A DNA stretch of 64,000 bases from Acanthosoma haemorrhoidale (lineage: Eukaryota > Arthropoda > Insecta > Hemiptera > Acanthosomatidae), in contig OV884009.1 of NCBI GenBank assembly GCA_930367205.1, forward strand, positions 79,195,189 to 79,259,188. Direction: 5' to 3'. Shown here one piece after another: positions 35,395 through 49,949 of this stretch. The stretch's first letter is position 1. Every line of letters starts with the position of its first letter. The translations under genes and the position numbers were made by a program. The notes beneath the pieces were generated by a model, which was not told the DNA's origin, searched no databases, and worked only from the letters and a program-made list of their open reading frames with translations.

Positions 35395-35632
35395 TGTTTT
35401 ACTTTTTTCCTACTCACCAGTTCGTCTACGAAATTCCACTGCTCAACAAGACCTTTACGTTATTGAGCACGTATTCTCAGGCCTTGAAACCAAACAGGAT
35501 TGTACTGGTGCCTTTCTGGACATTGCTCAAGCTTTTGACAAGGTTTGGTACGCAGGTTTGCTTCATAAGTTCAAAATATATTTACCACAGACCCTTTACC
35601 TAATCCTACAGTCCTACCTGACTCCATAAGAT
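35395..35632 (+). pseudogene. Jockey-type RT fragment, palm region
   Basis: In one frame, RNSTAQQDLYVIEHVFSGLE is followed by CTGAFLDIAQAFDKVWYAGL and LLHKFKIYLPQTLYLILQSYL. This is the motif A region of a Jockey RT (usual form: FLDVSQAFDKVWHxGLLxKL). It is truncated on both sides and ends at a stop after SYLTP. Confidence 0.75.
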
Positions 35633-35640
35633 CTTAGAAG

Positions 35641-36090
<450 letters not shown>

Positions 36091-36119
36091 AGTTTTTACT
36101 TCATGTGCCGGGTTCCGAC

Positions 36120-36345
36120 TGAACGAAAAAAACTTTTTTTATTTTTTTTTTTCCAAAACCCCTTTTATTTATATTTTTTTTACAACATATGAACAACAAT
36201 ACAATGAACAATATTTACAGAAATTTCTCCTCTTGCTGCATCCTTAGATGCATTTGAAGGAGGGTAGAAGTACAATAACAACATTTCTTTTTGCAGTTAA
36301 AAATACAATAACAATGTAGACAGGACTAGGTGATGGGCCTCACCT
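36120..36345 (-). mobile_element. Retroposon 3' end with poly(A) (minus orientation)
   Basis: The plus strand begins with T-rich tracts, so on the minus strand the sequence ends AATAAAAGGGG...AAAAAAAAAA, like a LINE or SINE tail. The part with TGCTGCATCCTTAGATGCAT and GAAGGAG is echoed at 59410-59580 in the same orientation. The family is not identified. Confidence 0.45.
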
Positions 36346-38722
<2,377 letters not shown>

Positions 38723-39083
38723 TCAGGTCAATTGAACCATTTTGACGACCGCTGACATAGAATGAATGCATACATGAAGTTACCTTCACTAATCTTTGGA
38801 TCTGATTAAGGGAAAGGGCATATATTATTAAAGAGTAAAATTAGTAGTAATATAGTATATAGATATTAAGAAGAATATTAAGATAAATATTAAGAAAACC
38901 TAACTATAAGAACCAAAATTAAATGCTAACTAATAATATCACTCTTTAGTAATATATGCCCTTTCCCTTAATTGAATCCAAAGATTAGTGAAGGTAACTT
39001 CATGGTGAATGCATACATGAAGTTACCTTCACTAATGCATTCATTCTATGTTAGCGCTCGTCAAAGTGATTCAATTGATCTGA
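38723..39083. mobile_element. Foldback (MITE-like) element, 361 bp
   Basis: Long inverted arms start TCAGGTCAATTGAACCATTT on the left and end with the complement (about 38723-38850 against about 38941-39083). Both contain the complementary blocks GAAGTTACCTTCACTAATC and AAGGGAAAGGGCATATATTA. The right arm has an extra tandem copy of the GAAGTTACCTTCACTAATGC segment. The roughly 90-nt loop is AT-rich and non-coding. The RNA of either strand would form a strong hairpin. Confidence 0.8.
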
Positions 39084-40700
39084 AATTTTGAAAGTACATT
39101 CCACAACACTTTAAAATATGTTGATTAGTTTTTGGTTAAAACAGGAAATGTAGAAACAAAAATAAACTATAGCCCACTATGCTAACTTTTAAGCTTTCTC
39201 AAGTCCAAGCTCGGAAGCCACGCTTAAGCCTTCCCCCACGTTTAAGGACACATTAAATATTATGACTAAGATTATAAAATTAATGCAAAAATATTCCAGA
39301 AAAAAAAGTTTTAGGGCCCAAGGATAGAATTCGATTTTAAATGATGTTCCGCCCGATTTCAATAGGTTTTTTTCTTCTATTAATGTTTTTTATTTATTAT
39401 TTTATATGATTTGTTGAAAAGGCGATTTTTAGTCAGCGGTATAATTATTATATAAATAATAAAATAAAATGTATTTTTTTTGTCAAAAATACCGAGTCAA
39501 TTTTTCACAACCATTTGGTAAGTTTCTAGATACTCTTCTGAGTCCAACGAGCATCTCTCAATAATGCTTTTTCCCGTTCTTAATTTGGTTAATTTTAAAT
39601 AAATAGAACATAGTATCTATCGTTAACCAATTTCAGTAGATACAATTTAAGAAATAATCATTTAAATAATAAAAAAAAGGTGTGGCTACTGATTGATGGA
39701 TTGACTAGTTCATCACAAATGCCTATTACAAAAAGATTTTCCATTCGGTTTAGATTTATCCATCATTTTAGGGTTAGCTTTAAAAAAAAAAAAAGTAGTA
39801 TGTTGTGTAACTTGGTTTATAATCTTGGAAACTAATTTTGTATTATTTCAAGTTTTGGAAAGCTGATCGCCCTCATGGCAAGTACTACATCCTTATTAAC
39901 CTGACACTGAATCTTCGGCACCTATCGGCTGTAATGAATGATACAACTTTTCTTTGCGATAGAAAAAAAAGTAAACGAGGTCAGATGAATATTTTGAGGT
40001 TATAGAACAAAGGAGGCTTGAAATGACACGGTCACGTAAGAAGGAAGGATGAATGGAAAACGTAGATCGTAACATGCACAGTTAAATAGGCTCAGTAAAA
40101 TATGATGTAATGTTACAATAACATCTATTGCGGAACTGTTTTGACAAAAAATAAATTTGCTAAAGTACGAGTATATCCAGGGATTAGAGGCCTGGAGATT
40201 TGTTTTTTATTACATCAAAGCTTTGTTGTGAATATAGAAATACCATTTTAAAGGCTGGTTTGGTCTAGGTATGGGACTGTTGTGGGCATGGGTGCCCATA
40301 TTATGTCTCTCCCATGTGTAGTATGTGTATCTGTAAATATCCAGAGTGTACTCGTTAGTTAATTACAATGTGACAATTTTGTTGAATGCATTGGCTATTT
40401 TTCCGAATATAACAAGATTCTGATTCATTATCATCGTACATAAGTTGGTTATGTATTAGCGTCCGTGAAATAATTCCACCCACTTCTAAAACTTTACGTG
40501 CCTTCATGAATACTTTTAAAAGCCACAACATGGGGCCCTCACACCACGTACAAATGATAAGAAACTAACAGACGATTTTAACTACTTTTTCACCTCATGA
40601 AACATCGTTCTAAAACAAGATACTGATATACACAACGATACTACAACCTGCAGGATCGTATGGAATAAAAGTTTGGGGAAAGTGCCAAGCCATTTAATAT
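39084..40700. other. No gene; dispersed repeat
   Basis: About 39180-39540 resembles 49490-49830 (shared GCTAACTTTTAAG, ATATTCCA.AAAA and TTTTTCACAA.CATTTG blocks in the same order). I see nothing else I can support. Confidence 0.4.
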
Positions 40701-40829
40701 TCTTCAAACCCAGACACTACAGTCCAGAATCCTCCACCAGATGCGCTGAATCGCTCTTAAACAACTCAAAGACTAAAGCGCTAAAACGGTCTCAGAAGAC
40801 TTGCTGAGATGAATTTGCGACCTCGGAGG

Positions 40830-41335
40830 TCAGCAGCCAAACCACCAGATCACCGGTGAGTACGCTTGAAGTTTCCACGAGAACACTTCAACTGGACTGA
40901 AAATGTTTGTGAAAACATAAAGTGTTCAGATGAGTTCTGTTTTTTCGTTCGCGCCAAATAGATGTCAAAGAGGTTATACTTTAGAGGTAGCTTTGGGGAT
41001 TGTAATCAGGTGATGAATCTCTTTGGCGGTAAAAAAAAGGAGGTCAGCTTGTTCTATAATCATCAATGAATGCTGAACTGTACGCCACGGACATTTTACA
41101 GTAATTTGTAATTCCTACTCGCACCATTTATTGACCACGATTTTATTCTTATGCACAAAAACATATCGCTACCTGTGTTGTCTATATTGAAGAAGTTGGG
41201 AGTCATTTGTCGGAAACTGGGCAGCTCGTGTTCCCGGATCAAAACCCATTAGATCAAATCTGGGATAAGCTCTGGAGACGATTAAGAAACCTGTTAGGAC
41301 CTCACCAGAGCTGAGACATGCCCTTTTCGAAGATG
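40830..41335 (+). pseudogene. Second, strongly decayed Tc1-like transposase
   Basis: Pieces in shifting frames: LRSAAKPPDHR, then FPREHFNWTENVCENIKCSDEF (position of the first catalytic Asp), and near the end FPDQNPLDQIWDKLWRRLR, matching the usual SPDLNPIEHxWDxLxRRxR with the Glu changed to Asp. Stops are frequent. It is cut by a truncated Jockey copy at about 41390. Confidence 0.7.
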
Positions 41336-41384
41336 TAATCTCTAAACTTTATGTTTTATTTTTCGAGCTTTAATATATTTTTAA

Positions 41385-41872
41385 TCTGGACATACGGAAT
41401 AGAGCTATGGGGGACAGCAAAAACGTCGAACATCAAGCGTATCCAATCCTTTCAATCAAAATTCCTGAGAACAATAGTAAATGCCCCTTATTATGTCAGC
41501 AACAAAACCCTTCATAACGACCTTAATATACCCTACATTCTAGAACTCATCCCTTCCAAGTTTATGAAATTCCACAGTAGCCTTTCCAACCACCCTAATC
41601 CTGTAGCACAGTCATTGCACTGCGTCACTCATCCCTATAATCCTCCTCGGAGACTAAAACGGCAGTGGCCTCGTGACCTACTATAATCAAGTGACAGTGG
41701 GAGTCTTGGCAATGGCCAGTTTCTCCAATCATGTCCTGAATGAATGAGCGAGTGAATGATGAAATGTAAGTATGGTATGAATGATAGTATATCTTAATTA
41801 CTTATTGCCTAGCAAGGCAGATTGTAATTTTAGCACAATAAATTATGTTTTTAAAACTAAAAAAAAAATAAA
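41385..41872 (+). mobile_element. 5'-truncated Jockey-type LINE, copy 1
   Basis: Starts within the RT end (IWTYGIELWGTAKTSNIKRI, then QSFQSKFLRTIVNAPYY) and stays open to a stop at 41684-41686, followed by a 3' UTR and an A-rich end near 41860-41872. It matches 58545-59170 closely, but lacks a roughly 148-bp segment that copy 2 has at 58892-59040. The frame seems intact over the part present. Confidence 0.85.
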
Positions 41873-41967
41873 TATATTTTAAACCTCAAATAAAAGGGGA
41901 AAAAAATATTTACTTCAAACTTTGTTAGATGTTTCACATTTGAGAAATATTTTTTCTCAAACGTGTA

Positions 41968-42077
41968 CGAGGGTGGTCTGAAAAGTTTCCAACCTAACAA
42001 AGCTTTTATTTCACTAGCTTTTATTTATTTTATTATCATCTTCATGTTGAGGTCGGAAACTTTTCAGACCACCTGTG
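41968..42077. mobile_element. mariner-type MITE, 110 bp
   Basis: CGAGGGTGGTCTGAAAAGTT at the left end and AACTTTTCAGACCACCTGTG at the right form inverted repeats of about 25 bp, the ends known from mariner elements. They are flanked by TA (41966-41967 and 42078-42079). The interior is about 60 bp without coding. Confidence 0.85.
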
Positions 42078-42079
42078 TA

Positions 42080-43250
42080 TATGTTATTTTGAATATACAT
42101 TTCTTATAGTTCGACTGGAGCGTATAGTATATATTAAATACCTACTGCAGTGCATGCATACATACGAAAGTAGAATTCAAACGGCAAAGACAGTTTTCGA
42201 GAAAAAAAAATATATTGGTTTCTGAATTCTCATATTTCTTCCCCGCCAACACTTTTTCTTTCCATAGCCGTGACCGTTGTGGTCGCCTAATGGTTTCCTT
42301 TCTAACCTCTAGAGCTACGCCTTGGATAATACTAATCTTTCAATATAAATATATATTATTTAATACAATAATCATCCTTAAAACCATAATCACCATAATA
42401 TAAAACCATATAAATCACTACAAAACGTGTCTACGATTAGCACACACTTGGTAGGTTCTTTGTGCTAGCTGTATAACGTGTTTTTTCTTGATTAGGTTTT
42501 TATTTTATTTTTCCTACTATTTAAAGAAGTGTATATATATATATATATATTAAAAAATTATAGTGGTAATTATATAACTATTATAATTATCTTTATTGAT
42601 CACAGATGACACACGTTCAGCCATGACTGAAACACATGGCTCATACACAACTAGGTCACACTGCAGAGCAGACTAACGCTTAGCGCTTAACACACAGACA
42701 CCAGCTGCCAACTAGGTTCTAAACTAAAATAAATCGATTGTATCTATACAATGTCTGTAATTTTATGTGCAATTAAGAATTTTCCATTGTGGTCAGAGAA
42801 TTCAAAACGCCTCTGTCATCTCGATACTTGCTCATATAGGAAATTTGTGTCATGGATTTATATTGTTGAGTGCTGTTATAACATTTGGCTGATCGTAATT
42901 AAACAGGTGTATGCTTATCAAAAAAATCAAATAAAATTATAGCTGAAACTGAAGGAAGAGGCTTTACTTTCAAGCAGGTATAGACGAATTCTCTATCATG
43001 CACTAAACATGGTACACGTTTTTGTAATTTTTATGATTTCTTAAATTTCAGATCAGACCTTATTATAGAATAAAATTTATGTATTAACGATCATTAGTTG
43101 TACGATCTTAGTGTTTTAATAATTATTTACTGAATATAAAATACATGGGGATTGATTCCGGAACATTCTGATCTCTGGTCAGAGATAAAGCAATAGAATC
43201 AAATTTCTCTTTAAAAACCTTCCACAATTTGCAGTTCTCTGCCTGAATAA
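42080..43250. other. No gene recognised
   Basis: AT-rich, with a TA tract at 42530-42551. Small open frames are not recognised. Confidence 0.4.
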
Positions 43251-43254
43251 GAGA

Positions 43255-43400
43255 GAGACCCAAACAATATCATCCCGTAGTCAATACCTTGGGATTATTC
43301 TTGACCAAACTTCGAGTTTGAATGACCATAACCCATAACCGTATCTCATTCTTCAAGTTGAAACGCTTCAATAATCTTGTTAGAATATTTCCAGCTATGA
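43255..43400 (+). pseudogene. Short Jockey-type RT scrap
   Basis: SQYLGIILDQTSSLNDHNP corresponds to the VKYLGVxLDxxLTWxxHI block after the RT palm. It is followed by decayed sequence. The match is short, so the call is moderate. Confidence 0.5.
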
Positions 43401-46400
43401 AATAACTACACATTTCATCTGCCCACATGAAATTTTATATTTTCTAGGTGCTTTCAGCAACAAATTTCCATGAGCTTAGAGGATTGAATTGAAGAATTGA
43501 ATCCTGATAATTAGAGAAAATAAAAATTCGATAATTTTCTTTAACTATTCACGTTTGATACACAACTCTAACCAGGTATCTGTTCGGTTGAGGTGGCTCT
43601 ACCCTTATCATCTTCGACAAATTTCCTTAATTATTTAAATATACACTGGCAAAGTAACGTGAAGTATGCAAAAAAAAAAAAAAAAAGTAAAAAAAGTCAG
43701 TCTCGTTTTTTTACTGTTGTAACTTTTAACATTTCTCAAGCCATACCTCAGGTCAAGGACACGTTTAAGACGGTAATATGAAATTCAAAGATATCCCTAA
43801 TTTACGATTGTTTTCAGTTTCTGTATAAAGCATACGTCAATCTTTGTAACTAGTTCTTGGGGTTAGATCACCGTCCAGAATGCATTGGTTCTACCGAAGA
43901 GAGATTCAGCCATGTTCCAAGTGAATCGTTAGTGAAGTCGAGGCGGTAGAATTTCAAGGTCAAGGCCTTACAGAGACTAACTGGACTCAGAACAAAGAAT
44001 GCCAGACTTACATTTCCTTCCTCATATGCCCCTTTCGAGTTGCTATAGTAATATGAAAAGGTTTCCAGTAGATACAGTTTTCTAACACAATAGACTATTA
44101 TTATACTTAATTTATTTAATATAATATTAAGACTTGGCTTGACCCCTAATCCCTAACTATCGGGACCAAGCATGGTAGTGGCCATGGATATATGGTAAAT
44201 CCTCAAGGGGATGGCTGAAGTAGGGTGTTTGGGATTAGGTCGTATTTACTGCCCTTCTCAAATATGTATATAGTATAATTATAACGTAATGCTCATTTTT
44301 GGAGGAAATTAGGAGCAGTTAGCAACTTTCTATTTATTTTTTTTATGTCTTCTTCGTATCAATCAATTGTGCGAGGATCTTGCATGCCATCGATCGACAA
44401 GGCTCGATATGTCAATAATTACCCTGGGCGATTTAAGAATCGCCAATACCCCGAATTTAGTTTGGGCGTCACTTGGTAAAGGCACTCATTTTGGTAAAAT
44501 TTTGGCCGATTGTCGGAAGAGGGAAATTAAAAGACTTGTATTATAATTATCCTTCTACAACTTGTAAACAATTTTATTGAACTTGTAAGTATTTTTTTTC
44601 TAATTTGTAAACATTTTATTTTCTAAATAAGGTTTTTATGTTGTTTTTATTTGATTAGGTTTTTATTTTATCTACAAATCTAGTAACAAGTTGACTCCTA
44701 AATCAAGTTTTCTTATTCTTTCTCTTCCTAATTTCTTATGAGTAGGGGTGATATATTGAGCCATGAATGCTGTGGGTTTTGAGTAGGGAATGAATGACCT
44801 TAGTCTTTTAGTGTTATAGTCATGGAACGTGACCTATTCAAGCAGTGATTTGTTCATATCTAATTCGTGAACAACATATTATACAAATAAAATTAAAATA
44901 TAAACATACATGTGTTGGAAGTTGATACGTGACTGAGAGTTCTTTGTACACTGTCAATAGCAGGGACTGTCTTCATAGTTTTGGCAAGACTTATCCCCTG
45001 TGGAGCGCACAAAACTGCAATTCTGCACCATCTTTTCTCTTTCACCTATTCATTCCAAATAAGGTAGAGTACCTGATCACATGTTCTTTCACTTGTCATG
45101 AGCTCGACTTGACGGATATACACTCGGCTCTTGATAATTCGAATTTCTTAAAAATTTTAACTCCTCAGCTTTGGTAACTTTGGTAAATCGAAACAAAAAC
45201 CAGTAAAATTTACACTCGATAATGCGAAGCCGTTTTTGGCACAAGGGAGAGAGGGCATCCTATAATTCGAAACGGAGTTTTTCTTCTTCATAATTAGAAA
45301 TGTATGTACATGTAATTTACTACAAACATATGAATGTACGTACATACGTAATAAAATACTTAATTATACAGTTTTTCATTATTTTTACATTTAAGTACTG
45401 TATGTATTACAAAAATATTAAATATTAGTAATGCTTTGTTGTTATTAAAAACTTCGGTTATTTAATCTCACTCTCTCTCTGTAGGTACTTCATCAGCATC
45501 TAGGCCCACTGGTTTCTTCAAAGGTTGACCAAATACATGTTTTCTTTAAAGTGGTTTCTAAAAATGCTCCTTCCATCTTTCCACGAGAATTTGTTTGTCT
45601 CCTATCGAGTTTAATTAGTTGTTTCTTTAATAAATCTTTGTGTGAGCCTATGTCCATTTTGGAATTCACAGATGCCTTTATAGTTTCTTAGTCATTTTAG
45701 ATCGATAATCTTCTTGAAGCTTCTCCAATCTCTTCAGTTAAGACAATATTTTTTTTCCTATGGAAATCACTTTTGCTGGGATTTTTCTGGCTGCATATAA
45801 CTCGCCAATTGAATGAGCGAATGGAAAAAAACCTTCATTCCGGGACATTTGTCCCCTAAGAATAACAAAAAGTATGTCTAGGTAACATTCAAAGAAAGAC
45901 ATACGCAACTTCAAAATGATATGATCAAATGAACTCGGCTGATCCTTAGGAGCGAACGCCAAAAAAGTAGATTGGCTATGGTCAATTTGATTTTTAATCG
46001 TACCACCAGTGATTTGTGTGTGGGGGCGTTTATTTACCCTTACATTCTCAGCCTATTGTCACTTATTTCATCATGCTTCTTATGCCAGCCCTTTGTAGGG
46101 AAAGGCAGCTTTTTTTTCCCCCCAATTAAATTAAGACAGTTTTTGTTTCCTTGTGGGAAGGAATCGTGAGCTGTTACTAAAATTACGCAGAAAGGGACAA
46201 TTTGGTCTCCCACGGGAGCATCACTACTGGTAAGATATTTATCAATTAACCTCAAGCGTTCTCTCATTCATGGTGGTGTATTTCATGATGGAGTAGTGCA
46301 TCATATCCTTCATGTGCCGTATTTATTTTGCTTTTTCCCGCATTGATTAGCTCATTGTGGTTAGCTTTGAAACAGTGGATTTCCTATAGAACTATAATGT

Positions 46401-47299
46401 ATATGTAATCTGCTTTTGTAGAGTGCAGTTTATTGTATGGTACTATAAAGCTCCTGTAAAAATTAAATTATGCAATCCTTAAGTTATCAAAGCATATATT
46501 AATACAATAGCGTAATCGGAGGGGACAGTCAACCCGGGGTGACACATATTTTGAAGCGAAATTTTAAAAATATATTATAATGTTGTAAACAACGGGATCA
46601 ACCATTATAATAAATGTGAAATTTAACAAAACCGCGGCCCAATTCGACGTCGGCACTTTTACGGTTTATCAACGAATAAAGAAAACACGTGCATCGTAAA
46701 TTGACGATGGCCACATAAAGATGGTCTGGGAGTGAAATCGAGATACAGCGATACTTTCCATAGAAAAACAACTATCATTGCACGATCGGTTTAAACAAAA
46801 GTAATATTTTTTATTTATTGATGATCAATAATTGTTAATAAGCACTCACAATTTTCACTGACTTAGAAAGGGCGGAAAATTGTAGACCATCCCAGGCTGC
46901 CAACGTTATAGTTTCTAGTTCCACTGTTGTAACAATTATTATTCAAAGAATAAAGATAGTGACAGGAACGGGATTTGATCCCATACAGTACCCATTTCAA
47001 AGATAACAAGTTACTCACAAAAAACTACGAAATAAACCGTGTTTAGTTCATTTCTAAAAAATATTGTTTCTTTTTAACCATTAAACATGAAGTACATTGA
47101 ATATTTATAACACAATAGGAAGCAGCCATCCTTGTTCGAGCTACCGATCCATGAAATTAAAAAACGTGGACACCGTTTATAGATAATTTACCCTTCTTCT
47201 TTTGTAGTGTTTTTATTTAATTGTGCTTTCATCCAGTCATGTTCACATGGAAGATCGATTAAACAATGAGTTGAGGATATCTATCTTTCTGTCTATACA

Positions 47300-47302
<3 letters not shown>
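43401..47302. other. Intergenic; nothing firmly identified
   Basis: The GATAATTCGAA/CGATAATGCGAA repeats at 45130-45300 look like pogo/Tigger-style terminal repeats. Minus-strand frames at 45738-45962 and 46040-46267 (RLRLIDKYLTSSDAPVGDQI) are more protein-like than their surroundings but I do not recognise them; they may be scraps of a DNA transposon. The remainder is AT-rich. Confidence 0.3.
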
Positions 47303-47374
<72 letters not shown>

Positions 47375-47382
47375 TCTATCTA
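47303..47382 (+). repeat. (CT)n / (TATC)n microsatellite
   Basis: A CT tract of about 58 bp that grades into TATC repeats. Confidence 0.95.
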
Positions 47383-49190
47383 GTTATCTATATATATAGA
47401 CATATATTAGGTATATAATACATATACACACATATATATATATCCTCGTTTCTTGATGAGTGTGCAGGGCGTCAATAAGTACTACTATGGTCCAGGCAGG
47501 TACTTTTAATAGTAATAATAACTGAAGCGGCCCACACCACAATATTTATAGTGGAAATAATTTAATTTTACTTTCATAATTGACTGTTTAATACAACAAT
47601 CCGGTGATCGTTGTTCAAAAACAAACCTTTATTTAATACCAAAAGAAATTGGGAACGGTTAATATAGTCAAAATTTAATTCACTATAAAATTTATTATAC
47701 ATAACTTATTGAAAATTTAATTGTTTATATAAAAAACTGTACTTATTGTCCACAAAATAATTTTATAAGCTATTGTTATACAAATGATTGAACTCGATAT
47801 CCTTAGTCTTTACTACCTACTAAATTCTGAAGGAATTTCATTCAGTATTTAAATAATATAGATCAGTATATATTTTTAGTAGTATTAGGTACCTTAATTA
47901 TTGTTTATTGAGAGTTCCTTGAGCAGCGGGTGTTTGATGTTTCCTTTATTCTGTCCATACAAATCATTTTCCTTTGTTGAGTTTCCTGACTGATTACTTA
48001 ATATGGCTTTAATATTTCTTTTATGATCACACTCAGTTTATATTACCCCCTGACTTTAACTTATACTTAAGAAAATTAAATAAACGTTCAACTTGGCCTG
48101 GGAGCCAGCCTCCTTCGTTCGGGGATAGACGTGGACTGCTTACTCCTATTCTCGATGTTTACAGAGCTATACCTCCTTATCCATATTCTATTGACCAAAA
48201 GAAATGTCACATGTCCACTCCTGGATTTGATCGGCTGGGCTTTGTCGTCCGATGTGTGGGCTAAATAGCCAAGGCGTCCCCGCCGATCTTCCAGCGTCTT
48301 CTGAGAACCTCCCGTCAACTGATTGGATCACGACCATGAGATCGCCAGGCCTTTCTCATCTGGAATATTCAAATCAGCCCGCTGACAGATTTAAACCTGT
48401 TATATGAATTAAGCATGATTAGCTAAGATTACTGACGGCAATCTTAGTTAGTATTTATTTACTTGGATTTTGGAAAACCCAAAACATAATAAGAGCTAAT
48501 ATAGTTTATATAAAATCTTAAACCGTCAAAAAAATAATGACGATAATGGTACTAGGCAGCTCCCAGGCCTGAAAACATTACACATTTCTATGAATTCATA
48601 TGATAATTCAGAATTTACAAGTGGGTTTTATAACAGACAACCCAGCGCAGGATGTGTCAACGTTCAATTGAAATAAAATTTATTTCCCAGTTCCTGTTAT
48701 AATAATAGAAAACGACTCACGAAGCGTGGGCGTTGTCCCCCCTGACTCATACCAGCTGTTTCAGCCAACGTTTCACAATGAAAACTGCAGCATCCATATT
48801 TATTTTATAATATCTACATATTTAAAATGTTATATCCATAATTGTTTTTTGAGAATATAAAAGACTCGTCAAGAATCTATTTATATTACAAAAAAAAATA
48901 TGTTTTTATTCGTTTCGTTGAAACTAAAAAATACTTAAAATTATAAAACAGCTTTATTGTCTTTTCACAACTGATAATCTTCTTTACTGAAAAGGCGCTT
49001 TAAGCTGTCATCTTCAGTTATCGCCAATTGGTTATGTGGGACATCTAACTCATCTAAGACAATAGTATCTTTCATCGGTCAGTCATAGATACTAAAGATA
49101 CTAAGATTAAGAATATTAAATTTTCTTAACCGGGTTCGCTACTTCTTTATTCTAAATAGTCACTCATTTATCCTCAAGAGGCAGAGTCAA
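47383..49190. other. No gene; possible small inverted-repeat element
   Basis: GGCCTGGGAGCCAGCC near 48094 and an inverted, imperfect copy (GGCAGCTCCCAGGCC near 48556) enclose about 460 bp that is more GC-rich than its flanks. That could be a small DNA element. The minus frame at 48088-48318 inside it is not recognised. Confidence 0.3.
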
Positions 49191-49197
49191 CCCCTTC

Positions 49198-49949
49198 CAC
49201 ATCTGTCGATAATCAGTCTTGAAAATTGTCAAGAAAATATAAATAACTACCCCATTTTAGAGTTATAAGTTGAGTCTCTTATGAATGTCCAAGGAATTAG
49301 TTCAATGTGCCCATCTCCACCAGAAAAGTCTTGGGGTGAGGATTGAACCTTGGTTGACCACGTGATAATAACTTGACTGTACGGCATATTAGTACGGGCA
49401 TATTCCCAAACTAATCGAAATATAGCGATTAGTTTTAGGTTAAAATACAATATATAAAGTCTAAAAAAAAAGTTAAGCCTGAAAAAAGTTTTGCTAACTT
49501 TTAAGTCCTTGCTTAAAAGCTATTTAAAGTTCTGATTTTTCTCCACGATCTAGGAGGCATGAAAGTGGGAAAAGAAACATATTTTCAGAGATATTCCAAA
49601 AATTAAAGTTTTGAAAGCCAGCTAAAGATATGGCGTATTTAATATATTCCAAACAGGTTTAAATAGGTTTTATTTTAAATAGTGATGTGTCAATTACTTT
49701 ACCACTTTTTTCATTTTTTGAAATTAAAACGATAATCGGCGACCGAGGTGGTTTAACAACTAAAATGAACTATTTTTAATCGAAGGTTTCAAGTAGTTTT
49801 TTCACAATCATTTGAAAAAGATACTTAGGCCCTCAAGCATCTGTCGATCAGTCTTGAAAATTGTCATAAATAACCACCCCATTTTAGAGTTATAAGCTGA
49901 GTTTCTTATGAATGTCCAAGCAATTAGTTCAATGTGCCTAGCTCACTAA
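49198..49949. repeat. Direct repeat pair (about 110 bp each) within a dispersed repeat
   Basis: 49198-49315 and 49837-49945 share CATCTGTCGATxATCAGTC (with a small gap), TCTTGAAAATTGTCA, CCCCATTTTAGAGTTATAAG and GAATGTCCAAGxAATTAGTT in the same order. The sequence between them belongs to the family seen at 39180-39540. Confidence 0.7.

Noticed and set aside
45130..46267. pogo/Tigger transposon
   Set aside because: TCGATAATTCGAA-like sequences are suggestive, but I find no matching end pair and no transposase motif.
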